64,000 nucleotides of DNA, taken from assembly GCA_932521035.1 (NCBI GenBank), contig OW051496.1, forward strand, positions 3,286,001 through 3,350,000, in the 5' to 3' direction. Shown here piece after piece: positions 22,157 through 31,370 of the stretch (position 1 is the stretch's first letter; every line of letters begins with the position of its first letter). Made by a program: the position numbers and the translations under genes. The DNA is from Oscheius dolichura (Eukaryota; Nematoda; Chromadorea; Rhabditida; Rhabditidae). The notes under the pieces were generated by a model. It ran no database searches. It was not told the DNA's origin and was given only the letters and a program-made list of their open reading frames with translations.

Positions 22157-22352
22157 GTTACCCCCGGGGTCTGCTCCCTGAGGTAAGGGGGCGGGCCCTG
22201 GAGGCAGTTCCCGTCCCGGGGGACCCCGACGAACGAACGTGGTAAATAAATATATATATCTATATTCCTAGTTTTCTATATTATTAGCTACACCACGATA
22301 GTAGTGAGTCACAGTTAGATAATACATAGCCGGAAGGGACGGCCATGTAACG
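22157..22352 (+). repeat. 5' LTR (196 bp)
   Basis: Starts GTTACCCCCGGGG and ends GGCCATGTAACG, with short inverted GTTAC/GTAAC ends. It contains an AATAAA/TATATATAT stretch in the middle. Base-by-base reading shows no difference from the 3' LTR. Confidence 0.93.
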
Positions 22353-22370
22353 TGGAGGTCCCGGTTAGGG
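22353..22370 (+). promoter_or_regulatory. Probable primer-binding site
   Basis: TGGAGGTCCCGGTTAG begins at the first base after the LTR. TGG is the complement of the tRNA CCA end. I cannot identify the matching tRNA from memory. Confidence 0.5.
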
Positions 22371-23257
22371 CTACCGTCGTTGGGGAAGCTTGCTACGACC
22401 ACTCTCTGCCGTATTCAACGGCCCTGACAGTTTTTACTTCCTACTGACTAACCAAGAAGTTGTGGCCACCCGACCATGATGTCCGGGAATACTCAAACCC
22501 TGAGGGAGACCCCTGACCGATGACTCTCTGAAGAGGAGGGCCCAGCCATCGGATCGCCGGGAAGAGGGTTGGCTTGCGCGCCGCCAAGGAAGATATGGGA
22601 CAGTAGGTGAGCCTGACGAGGCCTGGAAGGGAATACCTGACGCTCCGGGGTCTGTCGTTTCGACTGGTACCACTAGTACCCCTGACGACCCCAGGACCAG
22701 CGTTGGAAGGATTCTCTCCCCTACTCTTTCCCCCTAAGAAATGGCCACAATGTTAGTCAGAAGGCGGAGAGTGACTCCCCCTCGTAGAAGCTGCTTACAG
22801 AAAACAACGACCTGGGAAAAGGGAAATCAGGAAACTCTTATTCTACAATGGACAGAGTTCAACAGGATCACATGAAGACATTCTTCTCTTCGCGACAGCT
22901 GCCTCTCGTCTGGAAAGTTGATGTGGAAATCACGCTCTCAAGGGCAAGTGTAAAAAAAAAAAAAAAAAGAGTTCCAAGAGAAGAAGAAGACAGGGAGCAG
23001 AGGAACAGCTGTACGGAGCCAGACAGGACATTGAACGGATTGGACAGACTGGACCCGCCAAGATGTAATGGCGAGATCAGGGAAAAGGACAAATGGTCGA
23101 GTTGAGGACAGATTGAACTCAACTGTGGTCGAGCGTTGCTCGCAGCCACACGGTTTACTCCTCTCTCTTCCTTCCTTCCCACCCTCATCTCACTCTTGTT
23201 CACCAAAAGGAAAGAACACAGAGCTTCAGAGAACTCGAACTACAGTGAAGACAGATA

Positions 23258-26200
23258 ATGAGCCGAGCTATGGCGGATGCAGCTCACCGAAGAACAAGAG
23301 CTGCTGCGACCGACGCACGAGGTCGGGCCATACAAGGACTTGGTCAAGACATTCGGGAGATGGTGGAGGAGACCCTGATGGCTACAAGGACTGCCCATTT
23401 GGAAGTACCCCGTTATGATGAGAACCGTGAGTCCTACCAGTCTTTCGTGCGCCGGTTTAACGATTACGCCAACGCTAAGAATTTCGACGATGAAATGGCA
23501 AAGCGTACGCTGCCGTTAGCCTTGCGCGGCCAGGCCAGAGAGGCCTTCGATACGCTTACCGTTCAAGAAAGATTCGGTACTCTTGCTGACGTGCTTCAAA
23601 GACTCCAGCCAAAGATCTGTACCAAAGAGAAAGCAGCAACGGCTCAAGCGCGGCTAGCCACCCTGACCCAGGAAGATGGACAATCTGTCCAGAGTTATGC
23701 GGCTGTGTGTAAAGAAATAACCCAGTTAGCATACCCGGGGCAGAAAAACAAAGCTGCTTATGAGGCCGTCCTCTTGACTTCCTTCATTAACGGTCTCAAG
23801 CCTAAGATCAGAATGGAAGTGCGCAGGAGCGCTCCAGTCACCTTTGAGGAGGCTAGGAATAAAGCGCTATCGGAAGAGGCCATCCAGGCACTAGATGCCG
23901 ATGCGCCTGACCTGCACAGAGTCATCTCGCACCTTTCGGAAACGGTTGCCTCATTATCTATCCAGCAATCCCGAGGGTTCGAAAATGGGACGGAAAGATT
24001 CCGAGACAACAACTTCCGAGGAAGAGGAAACAGAGGCGGAGGCCGAGGACGAGGCCGTGGAAGAGATTGGAACAGAGGAAGCAGAGGATATCAAGGCAAT
24101 GGAGGAGGTCGAGGAGACCGAAGGAATCAAGGGAACGGACGTTGGAATGGAGGACAAGGATTTCAAAGTGGTGGAAATCAAACGAATGGACCATGGAACA
24201 ACGGAGGAGAGAACTTCCAGAATGGAGGAAATGGCAGCAATCAAGGGAACGGACGTTGGAATGGAGGACAGGAACCTCAAAATGGTGGGAACCGAGGAGG
24301 CGGAAACAGGAACGGATGGGTCAATGCGATTTTTGCCGGCCTGACAATCCTGCAGCTTTTCTCCGGCACATCAGCGGAGCAATTCTACCATTGTCAGCAG
24401 CCGACAGGAGGAACATTCATCGTGCCTCCCCTGCCAAGCAACTGCAGCGCTCCCGATGTTTCCCGAATTGAACCCGTGATTGCTACGATGTATGTAAGAA
24501 ACACAACGTATGCAGAGATGCCGGCTTTCCGATGCTCGATTCGAACCTTCAAATATTGTACGGTATCGGTAACACTGGGATCCGACAGGACATGGTTCAA
24601 GCATTCCAACACTACCCGACCGACAGTAGCAGAATGCTGGAAGGTATTGAAGGGCCTGAAATGGAATGACAAGCCGCTAGCTTTCCAAGGACGAGGGAAC
24701 ATCTTCGAAACGGCTCGAGAGGACGCGTCACCGCAGTACACAGCTTGGGAACGAATCTACTCAAGAGAAGAAAGGTGTAATACGTCGCAAACGTTTCGAA
24801 TGGTAACAGGAACGGTTACCAAGCTCCATGACGATACTATCCTATCTCAACTGATGGTTAATACCAACGCCTGCCCGATGTCACAAGGTTATTGTCAAAC
24901 CGACCAGGCCACTATGGTTTGGTTTCGGCCGCAGAACGAAGAGCTGAGCTGCAGATACATCAAAGTGGGGAGGATAGCCGCCATCAAGGGAGACCAGCGG
25001 TTGATTCTGGGGAACCTTGAAACAGCATACGAGCTAGACCCTTCCCCTGTACCCCAAGAAATCCAAAGGTGTTTCGCTCAGAATGTAACAAAATCAACAT
25101 CTGGCCCGCTATTCGTGATCGAACCGGAACCGCCGAAGCCGAGTACGACAGCTGCCACAACAACAACTGCGCCACAGAATGCTGGGAATCGACCGAAGAG
25201 AAGCATGACGGCCAACATCGATGTGGAAGGAAGCGGAGAAGCTGTAAGATCGACAAGCTTGCCGTCTCTGGCCATGGAATGGAAGGACCAAGAAGAATTG
25301 CTGGATCCCTTTCTGAGTTTTCATCTGGCTCAAATGATCCACAGATATCAAGCTACTGAGGCGATTCTGCGCAGATTGCACTTCTACGACTATGAAGACG
25401 TTCATGAAGCTATCTTCCATGGTATTGCACAAGAACAGTTGGTCTACGAAATCTTGGAGGAATGCGAGGCCAAGACTATAGAGGAGCGAGTGGCGGACCT
25501 GGACAGCTGGGCAAAGAAGGAAGGAATCACTGGAGCGGAGTTGCCGGGGAAAGAAGAACTTACGCCGGAGCTCTGCCAGATGATTATCTTGTATGGAATT
25601 CCTTCCCACCAATGGAAGCCCGAGGTCATTATCAACCCAGAGATACAGGAGAGACTGGGAATCCGAATCCCCCACAAGAACCTCAAGGAAGCCGCTCAGA
25701 AATCTATAGAGAGAGAGAATATGATTGGACTGCTGGAGGAATTGAGAGAGGACTTTGTTAGAGGATTAACAGAAGAACAGAAAGATCACGAGGAGAGGAT
25801 CCGGAAGAGCATTGCTAAGAAACTGGAGATCTGGAAGGGAAGAGCTGCTCTCATGGACGGGAGCAAGGCTGGAAGGAGAGAAGAGCTGCTAGCAAAACTC
25901 TATGGAAAGACGCCGACGGATCTACAGAGACAATTCTGGGACAGGAGGCCAAGAGGTTTGGAAAGACCAGCCGCTTCAGTCGCCCACCCGATTGACTCGC
26001 CGGTTACTACCCGAACGACAAGAGAGGTTGAGCACGATAAATCGGAGGAGGAAGATGCCAAGCAACAACTACGGTACGACCAGATTATCTACGATGGTCA
26101 AGAAAATCTTCGAAGAAGACTCACAGCGCTGAACAATGACGGGAAGCTCAACTACCTTTCGGGCAAGATCCACGACGACCTGGTAGCCTCTTTCCAACAA

Positions 26201-29200
26201 GTATACCGATCCACATGCCTGGCCCACAACCGCCAAATCGAGACCTGGTGGGGATTGCTCCGCTTGGACCCTACAGTTGGAATGCGTACGATCCTGGGGA
26301 AAGAAGACGTGGTCGCCCGGTTCGTAGGAAGAAACGTGTTGGTACTCTCGCAATGTCCACAAGTGGAAGCCAGGATAGTTGCTAATCATCAGGTGAATGA
26401 GACGTGCTACGAGAACACCCCGGTGATTACGGAGCAGAACGAGACGCTATTTATCCTTCCTGGAACACGGACGCTGACGTCACTTGCTATTGAGACAAGC
26501 TGCGAGAATGTGATCCCCTACATCTGGAGGGACGAGAACGGGACGTACCGGAACTGGGAAGCAGAAGCCAATGTCACCAGCATGCATACCGGTCAGCCGG
26601 AGAATTATCAGTTCCAACGACTCACATTCTCTGCCGGAGATACCTTCCATCACATCAAGGATTCTGCTTTTCCGATGAGGACCTTTGCCTCACTTCAAGA
26701 GTCTATCACCTTCCTCAGCTCAAGACAACAAGAGTTCTATCGCACCGCGTCCAGCAATGCAACAGGCGGCCTGGACGGAATTGTCAATGGTGTTTTCGAG
26801 CTAGGAAGAGGAATAACACAAGCAACAGGAGGCCTGATTCAATCCATTGCGGACACGCTGAATTCCTGGAAGATGATCCTAATAGGAGGTGGAATCTTCA
26901 TTGTTGCTGCAGTTATCGGGTTCTTCCTGCTCAAATGCTACTGTGCCACAAGAGTTCTCCGAGGCGCCTTACGAGTCAACATGGTTGAGGATGTGGAGAT
27001 GGGAGAAGTTCAAGAAGAAGGAAGGAAAGAATACTATCCTACGGAGGAGCAAGTTGAAAGAGACAACCAGAGCTACTATGTGGGAAACAGGAGGTATAAC
27101 CCCCTCTTCACCTATCTCCCCATCGTAATCCCGGCACTGTGCCAGCTGGCAGATGCCTCTCCACTGGAAGAAGTCACAGTTGCTGGCGGGGAAGATGGAT
27201 GGCTCATGGAAAACTTGCCAACAAGCCAGGAAAACATCCTAACCTTAATTGTAATCGGTCTATTCTGGAGAATTGGAAACCGATTTGTTGAAAAGCTCAA
27301 GGAGGATCGGAGGAAAATAAGCAGAGAGAAAAAGAGGAAAAGTCAAAATAACCGAAGAAACAGAAGGAAGAGCCTGTCTGGTAGATGGAGGAATACGGTA
27401 GCAATAACTGGAGGAAGTTGGAAACAAGGAAAGCGACACATGGGCAAGACTCAAGTGAAACTTGGAAGAAGAGAATGGAAAGATAAAGCAGTTGGAATGA
27501 AATGGCGGAGCTATCTGGACAAAACAACCGCCGCGAGGAAGCAGGCCCAATACACCGCAGGGCAGCTGCCAGGGACTCTAGTCGTAAACAGCGTTGAACA
27601 AGCTCAAGGACAAGGAGTTGGAGAAGGAATCGGGGCTGTTGAAGACGAGGAAGCTAGCAAAGCCGAGATACCCTTGGTTCCCATTTCATTGGAAGATCGA
27701 ACGCTTGTGGGGCTTTGGGACTCGGGAGCCTCGTTCAGCTACCTGTCCATCTCTACTCTGAGTTACGTCCACAAAAGGATGGAAAGCCGAAGAAAGACGA
27801 CCGCAAGAGCAGCAAATGGAACGGGATTCGAAATGATGGGAGAGGCAAACCTGACGCTCCGGATTGGAACTCGACTTCTTCAACACACGTTTCGAGTGTC
27901 CAGGGACCAAGATTGCCCTGCACCTGTTCTGATTGGGATCGATATCATGAATAAACTGGACAGGAAAGGAGTAAAAGTATCCTACCGGCCGTCGAAAGGA
28001 GTCCTCCAAGTTGACCATCTGGAGCTGCCATTGCTGAGAGGGTCTTCGAAGGCATTCCGGAATCTACGAGCAGAAATCCAGATGCTGAGCCCCAAGAAGC
28101 AAATCTTCCAGCCAAACGAACACAAGATTCTTCGAGTGGCCTTGGAGAAAGGAAAGGAATGGGGAGACCAAGAGGTGGTGTTCGTCAAGCCAAAGAAGGG
28201 AACCCCGCTTCAATTCAACGAGACAATCATTCACCCGTTGTCCACCGAGGAGTTCGAGCTCATGGTGACAAACGTCTCCGGAACGACGCTGGAAATGGAG
28301 GAAAACGGACCCCTGGGAACAGCATCGCTTGCAAGAATTGAAGGACAAGACACAGCCGAAGGAGAGGAGATAACAGCTGGCATGCCGTACACACCGCGTG
28401 AGGCAATGTGGGAAACACATCTTCCCGAGTTTCCGAAAGGAAGTCTGATCGAGGACTTGGATCTTTCAAAAGCTGACCTCTCGGAAGAAGGGAAAGCTCG
28501 ACTGAAAAGGATCATTCTCCAGAATGAAACTACCTTTTTTCTTCAAGACGGAAGAATAGGCAAGTACTCTGGGCCCATTGAACATCGGATCGACATCATC
28601 CAGGGAATAGAGATGCCTAGGCCCAGAATGTACAGGATCCCTATTCACAAGCAGGAGGAGATTGAGAGACAAGTGAAGGAGTTGACTGCTCAGGATATCA
28701 TTGAGCCGAGCATCAGCTTATTTACCTCACCGATTGTGCTGGTGCTCAAGAAAGACAGTTCCTACCGATTCGTCACGGACTTCCGGCTTCTTAACAGTGT
28801 CACCGTCAAGGAAATCTACTTGCTGCCTCGGATAGACGACCTGATTGACAGCACATCCGGAGCAACGTTCTTTTCCTCGCTGGATCTAGTGCAAGGATTC
28901 TTCCAAGTTCCGTTAAGACCCGCGGACAGGCCGATGACTGCTTTCTCCACACCATCTGGCACCTATCAGTACAAAAGGATGCCCATGGGATTGGTAGGAG
29001 CGCCGCATACCTTTCAAAAGATCGTGCGACACCTGCAGTCCCTGACGAAAGCAGTCATCCTCGTCTACCTCGACGACATCTTGGTAATCAGCAAAACAGC
29101 TGAAGAACATCTCGACGATCTGGATGAAGTGCTGAGAAACCTGGGAAAGCTAGGCCTGAAGGCAAAACTGAAGAAATGCTCCTTCGCCCAGCGAGAGCTA

Positions 29201-30697
29201 CTGTTCCTTGGATACATCGTAGGAAGAGATGGACTGAAGCCAAACCCGGAAAAGGTGAGGGCGATAACGGAATATCCGGCCCCAACCTGCGTCAGCTCAG
29301 TCCGAGCATTCTTGGGGATGACCTCTTACTTTCGGAGGTTCATCCAAAGCTACTCCAAAATTGCGTCCCCGCTTACGGATCTGACGAAGAAGGAAACTGA
29401 GTTCAGCTGGGGAGAAAAGGAGGAAGAAGCGTTTCGGAAGCTGAAAGAAGCACTGTGCCAATCTCCAGTGCTAAGGACACCGACACCGGGAAAACCTTTT
29501 CAAATTGAGACGGACGCCAGTTCAATAGCCGTGGGAGCCGTCCTACTCCAATGCGCTGCTGATGACGCCACTTTACACCCGGTGGCCTATGCATCACGGA
29601 AGCTAAATAATGCGGAGAGGAAATACCCGGCAATAGAACTGGAAGCCTTGGGAGTCGTATTTGCTGTGGCCCAGTTCCGACACTACATCCTAGGAGCTGA
29701 GGTGACGTTGACAACTGACCACCGACCCCTTGTGTCACTAATGAGAAGAAAGGACCTGATTGGACGGCTTGCAAAGTACCAGATTACCATTCAAGAATAC
29801 AATCTGACGATCGTGTACAGACCGGGCAAGCTGAATAGCATTTGTGACGCCCTTAGCCGTCATATTGGAGAAGAAAAGAACATCGCCAAAGCAAAGAAAG
29901 AAGAGGGAGTGCACTTGGTTTCGCTTGAGGGATTGGAGCCGATCTCGCTCGACAGCTGTAGAGAGATGCAGAGGAACACGGAATGGATCCAAAACACTCT
30001 CAAGAACCTGGATCAGGGAACAGCTACGGAGAAGCAGACCCAGCGATATGAAGCTCACGGAGGAATCCTCTACATGAAGCCAAGGAAAGGTCCGGCCGTC
30101 ATTGTGATTCCGAAAGAAGAGCACTACACAACCCCGCTGGTCATGAAATATCACCGGAGCCCCCTACTCGCGTGCCACCTGGCAGCCGCCAAAACAACAG
30201 CCCTGCTGAAAAGACAATTCTTTTGGACGGCAATGAACCGAGACGTCCAGGACGTGATCAGAAGCTGTGAAGAATGCGCGAAAAGGAAGACAAATGTGCC
30301 GGAGAATACAGTTGAGCCCCTACAAGGACTTCAGTGCCCAACCGAAGTATTCGCCCGGATTCACGTGGATATCCTAGGCCCGCTGCCGAGGACAGATAAA
30401 GAAAATCGCTACATCCTCACGGGCAGGGAGGCCCTTACCCGCTTCGCTTTTGCCGTACCGATGAAGGAACAGACAGCTGAACAAGTCACGACTGCGCTGG
30501 TGGAGAGAATAATCCTGATTCATGGACCACCAAAGGAAATCTGGACCGACAACGGCAAACAATTTACATCAATTCTCTTTCGGAAGGCTATGGAAAGCTT
30601 CGGGATCAAGCATTTGCTGAACGCTCCCTACAAGAAGAATGGAACAGGTCGCCGAAATGACGCAAATGCTGCAGAAGAAGTTCAAAGAAAGCAGTGA
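23258..30697 (+). CDS. Gag-envelope-like-protease-RT-RNase H-integrase polyprotein (2,479 codons, integrase truncated)
   Basis: One uninterrupted frame. Residues about 45-250 are a Ty3-type Gag core, followed by a Gly/Arg/Asn-rich RGG tail (about 250-350) in place of a CCHC knuckle. At about 353-372 a hydrophobic stretch ending in a small-residue site (GTSA) resembles a signal peptide. It is followed by a Cys- and N-glycosylation-rich ectodomain, a furin-type RPKR (645-648), a charged helical stretch (about 660-920), a second Cys/sequon-rich domain, and a membrane anchor (about 1206-1230). Two more hydrophobic segments lie at about 1283-1300 and 1325-1343. Then come the aspartic protease DSGAS (1488), RT (about 1788-1960; YLDD 1937-1940), RNase H (TDASS near 2085; TDHRP), the integrase zinc finger (about 2298-2340) and two catalytic aspartates (near 2370 and 2430). 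After NAPYKKNG the frame is lost and the region with the third catalytic residue is absent. This copy is therefore defective. Confidence 0.88.
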   Translation: MSRAMADAAHRRTRAAATDARGRAIQGLGQDIREMVEETLMATRTAHLEVPRYDENRESYQSFVRRFNDYANAKNFDDEMAKRTLPLALRGQAREAFDTLTVQERFGTLADVLQRLQPKICTKEKAATAQARLATLTQEDGQSVQSYAAVCKEITQLAYPGQKNKAAYEAVLLTSFINGLKPKIRMEVRRSAPVTFEEARNKALSEEAIQALDADAPDLHRVISHLSETVASLSIQQSRGFENGTERFRDNNFRGRGNRGGGRGRGRGRDWNRGSRGYQGNGGGRGDRRNQGNGRWNGGQGFQSGGNQTNGPWNNGGENFQNGGNGSNQGNGRWNGGQEPQNGGNRGGGNRNGWVNAIFAGLTILQLFSGTSAEQFYHCQQPTGGTFIVPPLPSNCSAPDVSRIEPVIATMYVRNTTYAEMPAFRCSIRTFKYCTVSVTLGSDRTWFKHSNTTRPTVAECWKVLKGLKWNDKPLAFQGRGNIFETAREDASPQYTAWERIYSREERCNTSQTFRMVTGTVTKLHDDTILSQLMVNTNACPMSQGYCQTDQATMVWFRPQNEELSCRYIKVGRIAAIKGDQRLILGNLETAYELDPSPVPQEIQRCFAQNVTKSTSGPLFVIEPEPPKPSTTAATTTTAPQNAGNRPKRSMTANIDVEGSGEAVRSTSLPSLAMEWKDQEELLDPFLSFHLAQMIHRYQATEAILRRLHFYDYEDVHEAIFHGIAQEQLVYEILEECEAKTIEERVADLDSWAKKEGITGAELPGKEELTPELCQMIILYGIPSHQWKPEVIINPEIQERLGIRIPHKNLKEAAQKSIERENMIGLLEELREDFVRGLTEEQKDHEERIRKSIAKKLEIWKGRAALMDGSKAGRREELLAKLYGKTPTDLQRQFWDRRPRGLERPAASVAHPIDSPVTTRTTREVEHDKSEEEDAKQQLRYDQIIYDGQENLRRRLTALNNDGKLNYLSGKIHDDLVASFQQVYRSTCLAHNRQIETWWGLLRLDPTVGMRTILGKEDVVARFVGRNVLVLSQCPQVEARIVANHQVNETCYENTPVITEQNETLFILPGTRTLTSLAIETSCENVIPYIWRDENGTYRNWEAEANVTSMHTGQPENYQFQRLTFSAGDTFHHIKDSAFPMRTFASLQESITFLSSRQQEFYRTASSNATGGLDGIVNGVFELGRGITQATGGLIQSIADTLNSWKMILIGGGIFIVAAVIGFFLLKCYCATRVLRGALRVNMVEDVEMGEVQEEGRKEYYPTEEQVERDNQSYYVGNRRYNPLFTYLPIVIPALCQLADASPLEEVTVAGGEDGWLMENLPTSQENILTLIVIGLFWRIGNRFVEKLKEDRRKISREKKRKSQNNRRNRRKSLSGRWRNTVAITGGSWKQGKRHMGKTQVKLGRREWKDKAVGMKWRSYLDKTTAARKQAQYTAGQLPGTLVVNSVEQAQGQGVGEGIGAVEDEEASKAEIPLVPISLEDRTLVGLWDSGASFSYLSISTLSYVHKRMESRRKTTARAANGTGFEMMGEANLTLRIGTRLLQHTFRVSRDQDCPAPVLIGIDIMNKLDRKGVKVSYRPSKGVLQVDHLELPLLRGSSKAFRNLRAEIQMLSPKKQIFQPNEHKILRVALEKGKEWGDQEVVFVKPKKGTPLQFNETIIHPLSTEEFELMVTNVSGTTLEMEENGPLGTASLARIEGQDTAEGEEITAGMPYTPREAMWETHLPEFPKGSLIEDLDLSKADLSEEGKARLKRIILQNETTFFLQDGRIGKYSGPIEHRIDIIQGIEMPRPRMYRIPIHKQEEIERQVKELTAQDIIEPSISLFTSPIVLVLKKDSSYRFVTDFRLLNSVTVKEIYLLPRIDDLIDSTSGATFFSSLDLVQGFFQVPLRPADRPMTAFSTPSGTYQYKRMPMGLVGAPHTFQKIVRHLQSLTKAVILVYLDDILVISKTAEEHLDDLDEVLRNLGKLGLKAKLKKCSFAQRELLFLGYIVGRDGLKPNPEKVRAITEYPAPTCVSSVRAFLGMTSYFRRFIQSYSKIASPLTDLTKKETEFSWGEKEEEAFRKLKEALCQSPVLRTPTPGKPFQIETDASSIAVGAVLLQCAADDATLHPVAYASRKLNNAERKYPAIELEALGVVFAVAQFRHYILGAEVTLTTDHRPLVSLMRRKDLIGRLAKYQITIQEYNLTIVYRPGKLNSICDALSRHIGEEKNIAKAKKEEGVHLVSLEGLEPISLDSCREMQRNTEWIQNTLKNLDQGTATEKQTQRYEAHGGILYMKPRKGPAVIVIPKEEHYTTPLVMKYHRSPLLACHLAAAKTTALLKRQFFWTAMNRDVQDVIRSCEECAKRKTNVPENTVEPLQGLQCPTEVFARIHVDILGPLPRTDKENRYILTGREALTRFAFAVPMKEQTAEQVTTALVERIILIHGPPKEIWTDNGKQFTSILFRKAMESFGIKHLLNAPYKKNGTGRRNDANAAEEVQRKQ

Positions 30698-30989
30698 AAG
30701 AAATGCGAGAACCCAGAAGCAGCAGTTCCTAACAGCGGAGAGAGATGTTCGGCCAGGAGACCTCATTCTCGTAAAGCGGGAGGAGGCCAAGAACAAATTA
30801 GCGCCAAAGCTGCATGGTCCCTACAAGGTACTCGAAGTATCTGGACCCAATATCGTCTACATGGACGAGAGCAGAAAGAAGGCGCATAAGGACAATGTCC
30901 GCCGGTTCCACAGAAATTTGGAAGAAAACAATGGATCCGAGCGATTGGAGGACACAGAGGGAGCCGAGCAATTGGAGAAGAAGCAGTGA
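30639..30989 (+). pseudogene. Integrase C-terminal remnant of the LTR element, out of frame
   Basis: Overlaps the end of the large ORF in another frame. It encodes the usual helix preceding the integrase tail (RDVRPGDLILVKREE) and a small SH3-like tail (LAPKLHGPYKVLEV) with an acidic C-terminus. Its position directly after the truncated integrase core shows that a stretch of about 80-100 codons is missing at about 30645-30655, and that the deletion also changed the frame. Confidence 0.75.
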
Positions 30990-31148
30990 CAGAGCCAGTC
31001 CAGTACACGAGAGCAGCCGGCCGCCGTAATCAACAAATGGCGAGGGCCGCCAACCGAGATATATGTGATACCCTTTTATTTTCTGTTTCCCACGATTTAG
31101 AGTAATGTGACCCGTAGGATAGACGGCGGGGACGCCGTATTCTTCTTT

Positions 31149-31160
31149 GGGAAGGGGGAC
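31149..31160 (+). promoter_or_regulatory. Polypurine tract
   Basis: GGGAAGGGGGAC directly before the 3' LTR, as expected for plus-strand priming. Confidence 0.65.
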
Positions 31161-31356
31161 GTTACCCCCGGGGTCTGCTCCCTGAGGTAAGGGGGCGGGC
31201 CCTGGAGGCAGTTCCCGTCCCGGGGGACCCCGACGAACGAACGTGGTAAATAAATATATATATCTATATTCCTAGTTTTCTATATTATTAGCTACACCAC
31301 GATAGTAGTGAGTCACAGTTAGATAATACATAGCCGGAAGGGACGGCCATGTAACG
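31161..31356 (+). repeat. 3' LTR (196 bp)
   Basis: Same length and sequence as the 5' LTR by eye; followed by the CGAAC duplication. Confidence 0.93.
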
Positions 31357-31370
31357 CGAACACTGGGCAG

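Larger units (their letters stand above)
22157..31356 (+). mobile_element. 9.2-kb LTR retroelement with an envelope-like region between Gag and Pol
   Basis: The ends are two 196-bp LTRs that look identical, bordered by a CGAAC duplication. A TGG-starting, primer-binding-site-like sequence (TGGAGGTCCCGGTTAG) follows the 5' LTR without a gap. A purine tract (GGGAAGGGGGAC) precedes the 3' LTR. A leader of about 900 bases precedes one large ORF (23258-30697), with a short remaining frame to 30989. Protease, RT, RNase H, then integrase is the Ty3/Gypsy (Metaviridae) order. The envelope-like segment is placed before the protease, not after the integrase. The element interrupts a UGT exon. LTR identity implies a very recent insertion, yet the integrase is damaged. 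Confidence 0.92.
21245..31370 (-). pseudogene. UDP-glycosyltransferase (UGT) copy, split by retroelement and 3'-truncated
   Basis: The exon beginning CPVFETLSYILGY starts at 31370, is broken at 31357, and resumes at 22156 on the other side of the LTR element. Following exons encode the ANSDVVFVNTDEFLDIPRPV region (about 21930-21765), EFEEEMGKGEKGVIYFSLGT (about 21655-21540) and a full UGT signature (HHWVPQPAVLRHP, FITHGGYNGLMEA, GVPVVAIPFMLDQP; about 21490-21272). The exons corresponding to NSRAVVINGWG and the C-terminal membrane anchor are missing downstream, and the first two exons are missing upstream. Apart from the insertion, these exons keep open frames and good splice sites, so the damage is recent. 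It is an inverted duplicate of UGT sequence on the plus strand near the right edge of the window. Confidence 0.85.

Noticed and set aside
22353-23257. Separate small ORFs in the LTR element leader
   Set aside because: No Gag or accessory-type similarity; the region contains a long A run and looks like an untranslated leader.
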